The translations under genes and the position numbers were made by a program. Below, one piece after another: positions 22,839-33,578 of a stretch of DNA of 64,000 nt. The DNA lies in assembly GCA_963281255.1 (NCBI GenBank), contig OY725499.1, forward strand, positions 1,434,096 through 1,498,095, written 5' to 3'. The DNA comes from Aphrocallistes beatrix (Eukaryota; Porifera; Hexactinellida; Sceptrulophora; Aphrocallistidae). Each line of letters starts with the position of its first letter. The stretch's first letter is position 1. The notes under the pieces were generated by a model that was not told where the DNA came from, did not search any database, and saw only the letters and a program-made list of their open reading frames with translations.

Positions 22839-23292
22839 AAGCTGATTTTTGGCATGTCGGAGTCTTTTAGTTATGGCTCCACTAGGTTCTGAGCTCAGAG
22901 CAAAATGTCGACTCATCATGGAATTATGACGTCATTGTCACATTTTTAGAAGTTAAGCAACACAGTTATTTGAGCATAACTCAGTCATTATAGGAGATAG
23001 AAGGCTGAATTTTAATATAATATGTATACTAACATACCTCACATATGATGCAACTATCTTTAAAAAATGATGACTCATCACTTTATTATAACGTCATCAT
23101 TACGCATCAAAAATTTTAAATTGACAAATTTTGTGATTTCTCAAGTTATATAGATTTTAACACTAAGATAGACATATGTAGAGATGTTATCTCCCATATA
23201 ATTAAACAATGTGATCCCAGACGACCGAAGGGAGCCTGCGGCGGACACAAAGTGTCTACCAGCCGCGCAGCGCAAGCAAGCGAAGCGCGAAT
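22838..23292 (-). repeat. Family I repeat in the left arm of the palindrome
   Basis: Starts at AAAGCTGATTTTTGGCATG, so the final tail block (CTGTAACGAATTGATTGAAG through GGCGCAG) is absent. One CRE octamer intact (near 22927). It pairs with the copy at 23524. Confidence 0.88.
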
Positions 23293-23523
23293 GTATATTG
23301 ATATCTCGGAAACTATTCATTATATTGGTATTAAATATATTAATGTTGAATAGCAAGTCGTTTATGGGGATTTCGTTGGTCACATTGGCATACTTGAAAT
23401 ATTTATGGTTTTTTTAGTTTTGCGGTTTTCACACAATTCCATATATGGTAGTATTATTGACACCCCTTCCTAGGTTGTGTTTAGGCGGAATGACTACTAG
23501 CAACATAGGTTTACCATATCAAT

Positions 23524-23975
23524 ATACAAGCGCGCTTCGCTTGCTTGCGCTGCGCGGCTGGTGGACACTTTGTGTCCGCCGCAGGCTCGGTCATCTGGGA
23601 TCACATTGTTTAATTATAAGGGAGATAACATCTCTACATATGTCTATCTTAGTGTACAAATCTATATTACTTGAGAAATCACAAAATTTGTCAATTTAAA
23701 AATTTTTGATGCGTAATGATGACGTTATAACAAAGTGATGAGTCATCATTTTTGATGATAGTTGCATCATATGTGAGATATGTTAGTATACATATTCTAT
23801 TAAATTTCAGCCTTCTATCTCCTATAATGACTGAGTTATGCTCGAATAACTGTGTTGCTTAACTTTTAAAAATGTGACAATGACGTCATAATTCCATGAT
23901 GAGTCGACATTTTGCTCTGAGCTCAGAATCTAGTGGAGCCATAGCCAAAAGACTCCCACATGCCAAAAATCAGTT
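23524..23975 (+). repeat. Family I repeat in the right arm of the palindrome
   Basis: Same truncation point as its partner (ends ATGCCAAAAATCAGTTTTATA), showing that truncation preceded the inverted duplication. It shares private changes with the left arm such as TGACGTTA at the head-side site and AGACGACCGAAGG/CTCGGTCATCTGG. Confidence 0.88.
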
Positions 23976-24437
23976 TTATATATATAAATATAGAGAGAGA
24001 GAGATTAATCGAGTTTTAATAGTAAGGATACAAACTGGCCTAACTTGGTATAGAGTCAAAATAGAGTGGACTGTCCAGGTAGTTTAGAAGTCCATGAATG
24101 TACCATCATTCCATGAAAAAATTCCAAATTTTTCGTATTAACCCATTCACATCTCAGTTCTATGCAAAAAATTTTACAATAAAAACACTTAGAAGTGCTC
24201 CTAAACGGCCTCTGAAAATCACCAAATTTGTCACAAATATAACCTATTACGCAACCATATGGTGACTAATCAAATTTTTAACAACGGATATGGCCACTTT
24301 GACACCATATTTATACATGCTGATAATACATTCCTAAGCTCTATTGTGCTTTGTAAATGATTTAAGGCAGCTCATGTATTAGTTCAACGGTCTTCCTCCG
24401 CATCCCTAGTTCCAAATCCGCAAGTTACTGTGAGGCC

Positions 24438-24640
24438 TGTTTCATCGTAACTTGACCCGCACCATGGATGTGCTACATCTATCGTAACTTGACCCGCATT
24501 AGAATGCATTATATCTATCGTAACTTGACCCACATCATAACAATAGTAGAGATATGCCTATCGTAACTTGACCCATCGTATTGTAATGCGTAATATCTAT
24601 TGTAACTTGACCCCACATCACTAGTATGTCAATATATGTT
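24438..24640 (+). repeat. Decayed minisatellite, ATCGTAACTTGACCC core
   Basis: Five imperfect units of about 36-43 bp each begin with (C)ATCGTAACTTGACCC and end with an AT-rich ATATCT-type stretch of variable length. It replaces the right end of P-like element B and precedes copy 2 of the integrase gene by about 150 bp. Confidence 0.8.
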
Positions 24641-24791
24641 CTACATCCGTCATAATTTAGTGATTTTTGTAGTTTCAATAATTTCTTTTTTGTTTATTCT
24701 TGCATATGATTAAATTTTGTTTTCGTATAATTATACATACAACCCAAGCTTTTTCACGTAACTAGTAGCTATTTCGTACGAGTATTCAGAT

Positions 24792-27381
24792 ATGGAGGAT
24801 CTTGAATATAATAATTTACGTTTATTCTTATCCACCGGAATCTATCCAGTCGAGATACAGGAGAAACAGGGACCCAGATATGCGCAGAAAAATTTTCGAA
24901 GGAAGGCTTCTCACTTCCGTTTTGATGAAGATACACTCTACAAGGTGAGAAACCTGTTGAGTGTATTATAACGTTTAGTGTTAAAACATGTGCTCATATT
25001 GTTCATTCTACATTTTTACCCTCTTTGCCGAAGAATTTATTTGTCCTAATTTGGCACTTTGCCCCTGTAAAATCATACCGTTTGAGCTTTTCTAATTGCC
25101 GAGATGTCTCTGAAGTTTAAGATTAATCTATACAACCTGCATGTTCCTCAGGATACAGATATTTCATGACTGCATGCATTTATCGTGTATGAATCCACTT
25201 ATCTGGTGACAAAGTTGTATGTATTTCATAACCTTCATGCTAATTTGATTCGTGTATAAATCGGATATTTTAACTGATCTAGTTTATACATCGTTGCGAA
25301 GCTCGTCCTAGCTGTGAGCTGCGCTATCAGTGTGCCAGACCGTTTTTAATAAACATTATAGGTCATGACAACCGGATTATAAGTTTAAACCGCTCTCAGC
25401 AATAGTATTCGAACATAACAGTCTGAGGTCAAGAATCTCGTTATCAAAAATTAATTGTAGTGTCTCGTAACGTATGTAATAAAATGTGCTATTTTTATCG
25501 AGTATTTATTATAGGTCATTCGCAATAAAAGAGGTGTTTTTGAACGATTTGAATACCCACCTAGATCTGCTATCCCTAAGATTCTGGACAAATATCACGT
25601 CGATCACCCAGGCATTAATGCTATGACATCTTCGATTAGACAAAGGTATTTTTGGGATAAAATGTATCAGACTATCGAACAATACGTAAGTTTGTTTCAA
25701 ATAGTTTTCAGAAGCTTATTAGTAATATCCTCTCATTGTTTATCCCTGTAAACAGGTCAAATCTTGCCATTCTTGCCAGATCAATTCAGCTAAGATCCCT
25801 CATCCTCACAGGGAACTCCAGCCCATAGTTCCACCTGAAAGACCTTGGCACATATAGGCATTGATCTGTTTACCGATATGCCAGATAATTATTTGGGATA
25901 CAAACATGTCCTTGTGATTGTTTGCTATCTCAGCAAATTCGTTGTTGCACGCCCTCTCAGAACAAAAACTTCTCCTGAAGTTGTTGCCGAGCTGTTGAGT
26001 GTTTATCTCCTGTTCGGTGTTCCTAAAATATGCTAGCATGACCAGGGTAAAGAATTCACGAGCAAGGTAGTATTTTGTGATTAGATTATCCTCACTTTGA
26101 ACTTTCCATTACATGATTTATATTTTGGTCAGAGTAGTTCAAGTACGTACGTAGGTATTATGCCACTTTGTCAATTCCCACTTCGGCAACAGCTTACAAT
26201 AAATGTCAAATTCAATTCCCATATCGTCAAAGTTGACTAAATGAGAATTGACAAAGTGGGAATAAATCATACAAACTTGCCATGAAGTTTCCAATAGTGT
26301 TGATTTGACTTCTAAGTGAAAAACCATGCAACGAAATGCTGTGTATGCCTCATGAATAATTTGTAACTAAATATTTCAAAACAGCCGTAAATTGTTGCTT
26401 ATACTACGTTGTGTTTTAAAGCATTTGGATTCTGTTATGACTACTTTCTCAGATTTTTACGTAACAAGTACATATCATGATTCCTACAGTATGATTTCAT
26501 AACACTGTCATAAAACAGTGAAAACACTGATACGTACGTATTTTTATTTTATTTATCACAAAACATCATTAATAATTCCCCCCAGGTATAGTCTAAAATT
26601 TCATTCGATTGCCTGTACCTGCACATAGTTTTAAGATATTTACAAAAAGAGTATGAATTTTACTTAAATTTCTTAATAACATTACCCAACTATCTTTCGC
26701 CTTATGATCAAGTAATTGTTCAACCTCTTCAAGGAGTTCAATGCAATGCATCATGATCTTGGAGTAGATAACCGGCGTTCAAGTGCTTATTACCCTCAAA
26801 GTAATGGCCTTGTGGAGGCGCACAACAAGATATTGAAGAGGTACTATGTTAAATAGTTATTTTGAAATATGTATATATGCACGTAATTATTGTGTCAAGT
26901 ATTCAATAGTTACTAGCAGCAGACTTGTCATTAAAGTATATTACGTGATAAATTGTATTGTATTGTATTGTACGAATTTGATGCATATTTATTTACAGAA
27001 AAATTGAAAAACTTCGGCAAACTTCTGATGGATCTTGGCCAACAAAGCTACCGTTTGCAGTGATGGCTGCAAACACTAAGATCAAGCGCGCCACGAAATT
27101 TACATCTTTTGAACTTATGTTTGGCCGAAAATGTGATGCTATTCCTTTGCTTAATCTTAGCAGGAAGTTGTCTACATACCCTAGCGAAGAACCACAGTCA
27201 TCAGAAAATGAGTCAATTATTAATGAGAGTTGACCCATTCGATATTGAAATGGAAGCAAATGATGATCTAGGTAGTGAAAAGGAATTCAATCGACAGCAA
27301 AATGAATCTGAAGCTCGCGTAAACATCAAAATCGAGCAATCTACGCAAAAACGTTATAAATTTATAAATTTTTATATATGA
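24792..27381 (+). pseudogene. Intron-containing integrase gene (Ginger-like), copy 2
   Basis: Exon a: 24792-24944 (51 codons, then GTGAGA). Exon b: 25515-25685 (57 codons, then GTAAGT), with H-x3-H in KYHVDHPGIN. Exon c: 25756-26066, with CHSC completing the HHCC finger, IGIDLFTDMPD (first Asp) and HDQGKEFTSK (second Asp). Exon d: about 26734-26840, with YYPQSNGLVEAHNKILKR (Glu). Exon e: from about 26999, with FTSFELMFGRKCDA. Exons a and b are phase 0 throughout. Lesions: a 2-base insertion in WHIGID, an in-frame TAG before HDQG, and an extra A at the start of exon e. This is a retroviral-type integrase fold, but the introns argue against a recent retroelement; Ginger DNA transposons or a domesticated integrase fit better. 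No TIRs found. Confidence 0.78.
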
Positions 27382-27801
27382 CTAAGAAATGGTTGGATAT
27401 TTTATATTAGCGTATTATTACATGATTGTGTTCAAGTATGATAAATTTTACATTCCTAGCCAATATTGGGAGTTTCAGATAGCTTCGAGTACAATAACGT
27501 TTCAATTTTTGAATTCATATTAATAAAAATCCCAACGTCATATATTTTTTTTATTCCGGGGATTATTTTTTTCAATCCTAAAAAAGAACAAAAATGTTTT
27601 TTAAAATCCTTAAAAGATACACTGATTTCGATGAAAATAAATTGACTCATATCCCTTGATTTCGTTTTCGACTAATAAAAACATAATACGGACTTTTTCT
27701 GTCTTGCTAATCCTTACTATTAAAACTCGATTAATGTGTGTTTATATATTTATATCCTTAACATTAAAACTGGATTAATGTATATCAGTACATATATATC
27801 T
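27382..27801. other. Spacer with two 26-bp motifs
   Basis: AT-rich DNA followed by two forward copies of the ATCCTTACTATTAAAACTCG motif (near 27711 and 27754, the second diverged as ATCCTTAACATTAAAACTGG), leading into a family I tail. Confidence 0.5.
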
Positions 27802-28183
27802 CTGTAACGATATGAATGAAGAAACTGCCAGGCACAGCAAGTTGATTTTTAGCATGCAGGACTCTTGGCTCCACTTCGTTCTAACATCAGCCGAAAATGT
27901 CGACTCATCATGGAATTATGAGGCCATTGTCACCTTTTTATAATTAGAAATTTCAGTTTTTCGACTATAACTCGTGCATTTTAGGAGATAGAAGGCTGAA
28001 ATTTTAAATGCAAGTAGGTTAAAAAAGTTAAAAATTGACAAATTAGTTGATTTTTCGAGTGATATCGATTATAAGAGAAGAAAGAGGTATTTAGAGATGT
28101 TATCTACCTTATAATTAAATGTCTAGGCGTCCAAGGGGAGCTTTCGGCGGACACAAAGTGCCCGTCAGCTGCACCAGCTGCGT
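27802..28183 (-). repeat. Family I repeat, internally deleted old copy
   Basis: Tail and head are present, but about 90 bp around the head-side CRE are deleted (ATTTTAAATGCAAGTAGG joins AAAAATTGACAAATTAG). Both CRE-type octamers are lost; the tail-side one reads TGAGGCCA. Confidence 0.8.
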
Positions 28184-28914
28184 AAATCTGGTCCTTTTAC
28201 CGAATGCAATCTCAAATGCAATGTGTTATTTAGGTACATACTCGAAAATGGAGAATATTTTATTAGATAATTGTCAACAACATTCCTTCTTTTCAAGAAT
28301 CTCAAATAGACTTAAACAAACAATCTGTACTCTAAAGCACTGCCACGTACAAATGGAATTGAGCAAAGGATGGGATAGTATAGTAGTTGGGAATTTCACA
28401 AAGCGAACCAAATTTTTTCTTAGACACGATTGACGTAAAATGTATTACCAGGATATATAAAAGAGATACCAGAGTAGCCGAATTCGTAATCAAAATGTGC
28501 ATTGACATCTCTATATAGTTCAATGATCTCTATTTGGATAAAATTTAGGTAATTTTCTCACCTTATTTATACAGTCATGATCAATTATTAATGTATAATT
28601 ATAAAAAGAAATCTTGTCTTGCGATCAATTATTGTTTAGAAATATGTGGAAATTTTAATCGGAATATCCACACATTCTTACGTGGCTAAGGAAATGAAAT
28701 TTAAAAATTTCGACTACTATATCTCGAAATTTTTAATGCCAGTCCATAAAAATAGTAATATCAAGTAGGCAATAAGTGACTTCCTATTCACCAATACGTA
28801 ATTCGCATCTCTCTAAATGTAAGTTGAACATTTATACGTAGGTCAATTTATCCTGTGTCCAATTAATAAATTGCTACATAACTGTATAATTGTAATGTTT
28901 AGAGCAGGGCTTCC
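28184..28914. other. Nothing recognised
   Basis: AT-rich sequence without supported features. Confidence 0.3.
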
Positions 28915-29489
28915 CAATTCGATAAGGTGGTGCAACATATGCCTTTATATGCAAAGTTAGAAGTGCCACAACCTGTAAAGTCTCCCAAATTATGAATTTT
29001 GATTTTGAATGAAAATACAATTCTAGTTCCTTAACAAACTGCTAATGAATACAGTAGATTCGATATTTTGTTATAATATAATTATACAAGCAAAAATAAG
29101 GAATTATACTGATACCTATAACTGTTGAGGTTATTTAAGCATATTATGGCCAGTGAGGGCTCCAGAGATTTTAATTTTGGGGGCTAACTTAAATTCCACT
29201 GTCCTAGCACTAGAAGACCAGCGTTAATGTAGTAGCTAGGATTTTAGATTGGGGGATCCTGAACGAGCGAAGTTAAAATTTCAAATCTTAGATGCTGAAA
29301 TTTCGATCTACAGCTACTCTAACCATCAATGGAGTAATAAATATTGATCTAATTAATCTTTATAACTATATTTGTAAGAGAAATGCCCCGCTGTAGGCCG
29401 GCCGCTAATGATTATGGGTAATTGAAATTTTCATAAATATTCTACGCGTCACATGGAAAGGTCTCGCGCGCGCCATTTGGGAAGTCCTG
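28915..29489. mobile_element. hAT-type non-autonomous element, about 575 bp
   Basis: Left end CAGGGCTTCCCAATTCG, right end CCATTTGGGAAGTCCTG, which are complementary over about 14 of 17 bases. The 8-bp flanks GTTTAGAG and GTTTACCG agree at six positions, acceptable for an old hAT duplication. No transposase domain was seen inside. Confidence 0.55.
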
Positions 29490-30359
29490 GTTTACCGAGA
29501 AAAAGTGCAGAATTGGTATATAGGAAGTATCTCATTTCATACCTGATGCTTGCATCATAAGTAGTACTAAAATGGGGACGTTAATGAAATCTAACATCAA
29601 TTTCGAATTATACACACTCGAATAAATCAATCTAGAAGGTTTCCATATCACCTTGTGCCACTTGCCAACATTATATATTATGAGAACAAGTGGATCAAGG
29701 TGGCACTAGCGATATTAATTCACTTTAGGCATAATTGATGAATATAAAACTTTAAAACAAAAGTGTGTAGATTTCGAATTTGATATCAGATTTTCAGTAG
29801 CTGTCGAGCAATATGATAACAGTTGCAATACACAATGTAATTAGAATATGTCAGTAATACACTTTAGAGGTCTATAGTGTTTATGAAAAACTTTGGCTCA
29901 TGTTGTGAATTCCAATAACTAAACTACTCCATCTTTGTTTCAAGTCAATTTGAGCGCGGTATTTCACATATTATAGTATAAATTGCTATGACTTCAATAT
30001 TTGACGGCTACTGAAATACTTTTTAGATTTCTTTCAGAAAGTTGAATCCCCGTATATTTTTGTCCTGTTAGTGTATTTAGAAAGTGAAGCTGTTTACAAA
30101 TTCATACTGATGCAAAAACAAAGTTCAATACTGACATTGATTGAAATAGCACCGTTTGTAAGTAGGATATATTAAAGTATTTCTCAGGAATCCAGAGATC
30201 ACAACAATGATAAATTGTTGTGATATTCTTTGATACCTACTTACATGGTGACAATTAAGTTTTGATGTAAATAGGATGAAGTATTATAACTTCTAAACTA
30301 TTTGTTGAACAACGTTTGTACTTATAATCCTACAAGGTATTATTCAATAAGCCACTTTT
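29490..30359. other. Nothing recognised
   Basis: AT-rich sequence; no element ends or coding motifs that I can support. Confidence 0.3.
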
Positions 30360-31100
30360 TCATTTACAAAGGCTTTAAGTCGCGAAGTAACTGTTGGACG
30401 TATTTTCCCATTTTTTGCGTTTTCAAGCGAATTCTCAAGAGGGGTAGAAGTGGGCCACTCTTTTTTTTGGCTAGAAGTCATGATTGGGTTGATTTTCAAG
30501 CATGGACTTGAGCAGAATCCAGCTGAAAGAGCCATGAGTTTCCTAAATTAACAGTTAATTCTTACTCCCTGAGGGACAGAATCAAATTTGTCCATGAATT
30601 TTTGGAAAATTCAACCCTAACCATCACAGAAAGTGGTCCTTGCACCCGATCAATAAAATTGAAACTCTCAAATAATGTTTTGGACAAGGCCGCAATAGTC
30701 CTGTCGTTTGGCGATTGCTTCCTCAGCTGTAAAAATATCTCATTTTGAGATGAGAATCGTGTCATATGTGTCAGGTGCGATGCGCCCCAACAGCTTGGCT
30801 CTATTCCAAAACCCTCATTCATTACCTTCCGCACAGTTTCGCGATTTATTCTGCATTGTTCGGCCATTTTGGACATTCAACGCGAACGGATTAAGAGAAA
30901 TCTGACTTCGGAGGAACTCTCAACTTCCTCGCTGTGACTGACCTTGTCCTGCCAAAATGCTGTCTTTCTGGAACACTGCAACATTTCTTATAGCGTTTTA
31001 TTATACGATAAATAATCAATCGAGTAATTTTATCAAGTTTTAGCTCTCTCAAAATGTCATTCTGTGTGCATCTGGTAATAAATAGATCAATTTTTTGCAT
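30360..31100 (-). pseudogene. Tc1/mariner-like transposase, decayed
   Basis: Reading right to left: ILRELKLDKITRLIIYRIIK is a helix-turn-helix, RTRSVTARKLRV the linker, then in a second frame SKMAEQCRINRETVRKVMNE is the second DNA-binding helix set with EGFGIEPS. The catalytic core is mostly gone: DSAQVHA*KSTQS near 30500 corresponds to the second-Asp block (QDSAPAHxAKxTQ). Several stops and frameshifts, large deletion before the core, no Glu/Asp third block and no TIRs found. Confidence 0.65.
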
Positions 31101-31337
31101 TGTCTCTTCCGCCTTCCCTTACATGCCTCTCTTCCATGCCTGTCTAATAGATAATAGACAAGAATTGAGATGAATTGCTACCAGTGTTATCTTAGCGGCG
31201 GAATCGAAGTCACACTTAATCGCTAATAACTCTAAAAGTATTTATCCTAGGCCAAAGATACACCGTGGAAAGAAGAGAATTGGTGTATTGGTGTAACGGC
31301 AAACCAAAAAGATTCTCAAATATGGTCAATATATATA

Positions 31338-31758
31338 CAGGCAACCCTCGCCGTTCGCGAGTTTTCCATTCGCGGTTTGACTATTCGCGGTTTTCGTTAC
31401 TCTCTTCAGTATTTTCATGGGCTACCATAAATCCATAACCTTATACGAATCTACATATTTATAGGTTTAGTACTAAAGGCTAGACTTTACTATTTAGTTA
31501 TGGTACTTAGGTTTGCTACTAGGGGATCTACATCGTTCATTTATCACTTCATGTATTACTACCATTTCACTTGTGCCAGTGTTTGTATCAATATTACAGC
31601 TCAACTATTGAATCAATACGTATTTAGCAGACTGTATCTAGCGTCGTTTTTATAATCTAGGAACGTAACCCCACTATCCTCATTGAACTAACTTTGCCGT
31701 TCGCGATTTTGCCATTCGCGACAATTCTCAGGAACGTAACCCCCGTGAACGGCGAGGG
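31338..31758. mobile_element. pogo-like MITE (CAGGCAACCCTCGCCGTTCG)
   Basis: The left end follows a TA and reads CAGGCAACCCTCGCCGTTCG; near the right end GAACGGCGAGGG is complementary but the final CAGGCAA-equivalent bases are lost. Repeated CATTCGCGGTTT / CATTCGCGACAA motifs lie inside both ends. Non-coding. Confidence 0.7.
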
Positions 31759-32030
31759 ATATATCAAATCGCAGGAAATTTGGTGATGAACAAGAATTCA
31801 ACAATCAAAAATGATCTGGTGTGATCAAAAGAAGATATTATTGATAGATACAACACTGGTGAAATCATATAATTCTAATATAAAATTCAAATATTAATAA
31901 TTCGTTAAAAAATTAATATTTTAATTTGAAATTTGAAACACAAAATACAACAAAGCTGAAATAAACGCAGTTCAATCCTAATTCATTTTGCGAAAATGTA
32001 TTCAAATTTATCTACGTATGAATTGTTCGC

Positions 32031-32362
32031 ACGAAAAATCACCAAATTTGTCAATTTTAAAAAATTGATGCGTAATGATGACGTTATAACAAAGTGATGA
32101 GTCATCATAATTGGGTGAGATTTGTATCATATTTAGGATGTAATAATATACACTTCTGTAAAAATGTCAGCCTTTTATAACCTAAAATGGCTAAGTTATG
32201 GTTGAAAAGCTGAAATTTCTAATTATAAAAAAGATGACAATGACGTCATAATTCCATGATGAGTTGATATTTTGGTCTGAGCTCTGAGCTTAGTGGAGCC
32301 AAAAGACTCCCACATGCCAAATATCAGCTTTCTGCACCAAGCAGTTTCTTAAATCAATTCGT

Positions 32363-32365
<3 letters not shown>
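32031..32365 (+). repeat. Family I repeat without the GC-rich head
   Basis: Begins in the CGCACGAAAAATCACCAAATT block, so the hairpin head is absent, and runs to the normal tail (CAATTCGTTACA) and a TA repeat. The tail-side CRE is intact (near 32241), while the head-side one is TGACGTTA. Confidence 0.85.
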
Positions 32366-32399
<34 letters not shown>

Positions 32400-32490
32400 T
32401 ATAAATATATATATATACAGGGTGTCTCAAAAGTTTTTTCCGGTTGTACTAATACCCATAACTAGTAAACTATAGTATAGAAATCTTATA

Positions 32491-33565
32491 TTATTTGCCA
32501 ATAAAATCTCCTCTAAGTTGGATACAAGAATTAATTCGAGCAGGCATCCCTGAGATTAAATTCTCCAAAATCGACGGCGTGAGTCCATTCCAGATATTTT
32601 TCAGGTAATTAGTGAGCTCTGACAAATTGGTGGCTGGTCTCTTCTTGTCAAGCTCTGCTTGAATAATCGCCCAAAGATTTTCAATGGGATTTAAATCTGG
32701 TGAATTGCTAGGCCAAATTCCTTTTGCCCAGTAGCCTGGGATATGATTGGAAAGCCAGGTTTGCGTCTTTTTGGCGGTATGGGCAGGAGCCCCATCCTGC
32801 ATAAAAATGGCCTCGGACATCAAGCGACACATTTTCCGTTCTGTTATTGGGCCTGTAGTTTTCCTTCTCTTCAAGGTAGGGAGGCAGGACTTCTCCAAAA
32901 TTTCTTTTATACTATAGTATTCTGCATTTACAGATTGTTTGGGAGGAAGAAAATGGAGTTCCGAGAGCCCAGTGCCACTCATCATCCCCCAGACCATGAT
33001 TTTAGGCGGGAATTTAACTGTTTGAATAGGTTTATATGTTTCGCGCATTCTGGCTCCAAACCCGATCGTTCTGCCGATTTGTTGGATGGAAAAGTTCAAA
33101 AGAACTCTCATCACTAAAAAGAACCCTTCTCCAATCCTGTTCATCCCAAAATTTATGACTAAGGCAGAATTGTAACCTCTATTCCTTCTGTTTTTCCGAC
33201 AATTTTGGATGCGAAGGTCTTTTGTATGGCTTTGCTCCGATGGTATTCCTTAAATAGCGATGTATAGTGTCTTTACTAACTCTCTGTGAATTTTTCGAAA
33301 CGATACAAGCAAGTTTTCGCGTAGACTGCCAACGTTTGCCTAGAGACTTTCTGATAATGATTTTAGGAACGCGAGAAAGCCGTGTTGGACGCCCAGACCG
33401 AGGTTTGTCCGCCATGGATTTGCCTGATAGACTCTTCGTTTTCCAATTCCAAACAGTCTTAACTGTAACCCCTAAGGTCTGAGCAATCTGTTTCTGGCTA
33501 ATACCAGATTCTAACATACCGATTGCACGTATTCTCTTACCAATTCTGGAATTTTGGACATCCAT
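32491..33565 (-). pseudogene. Tc1-type DD37E transposase (outer element)
   Basis: Starts at 33565 (MDVQNSRIGKRIRAIGMLES). A helix-turn-helix (SQKQIAQTLGVTVKTVWNW), the GRPTRLS linker and a second DNA-binding part follow. A TAG at 33179-33181 breaks the frame, which otherwise stays readable through LFSDESSFELFHPTNR (first Asp). A frameshift near 33030 leads to VKFPPKIMVWGMMSGTG, IFMQDGAPAHTAKKTQ (second Asp) and SPDLNPIENLWAI (Glu), with 37 residues between them: DD37E. It ends GDFIGK at 32491. One stop and one frameshift. About 340 residues if intact, normal for Tc1-type enzymes. Confidence 0.92.
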
Positions 33566-33578
33566 AATATAAACTATA

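Larger units (their letters stand above)
22716..24095. mobile_element. 1380-bp palindromic element with 9-bp target duplication (Mutator-like candidate)
   Basis: Begins ATGGACTTATAAACTACCTG and ends with the near complement (CAGGTAGTTTAGAAGTCCAT). GAATGTACC is duplicated at 22707-22715 and 24096-24104. Each arm holds, from outside in, about 70 bp of unique end, the 26-bp motif, a TC/TA repeat and a family I copy lacking its last ~35 bp; the spacer is about 23290-23520. A 9-bp duplication and very long TIRs fit Mutator-like foldbacks, but no transposase is here, so the class is inferred. Confidence 0.85.
22166..24437. mobile_element. P-like foldback element B, split by a nested palindrome, right end missing
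   Basis: Left end CATAGCCTACTGTATATAAG. The left arm (22166-22617) is inverted in the right arm (22628-22706 plus 24105-24437), as in element A at 10507. The right end stops at GTTACTGTGAGGCCT and the last ~15 bp of the TIR are replaced by the minisatellite at 24438. The arms still pair after removing the insertion at 22716-24095 and one copy of its 9-bp duplication. Confidence 0.85.

Noticed and set aside
24438..24640. CRISPR-like array of ATCGTAACTTGACCC repeats
   Set aside because: Units are imperfect, spacer lengths vary, and the setting is a eukaryotic genome with introns; a decayed minisatellite explains it.
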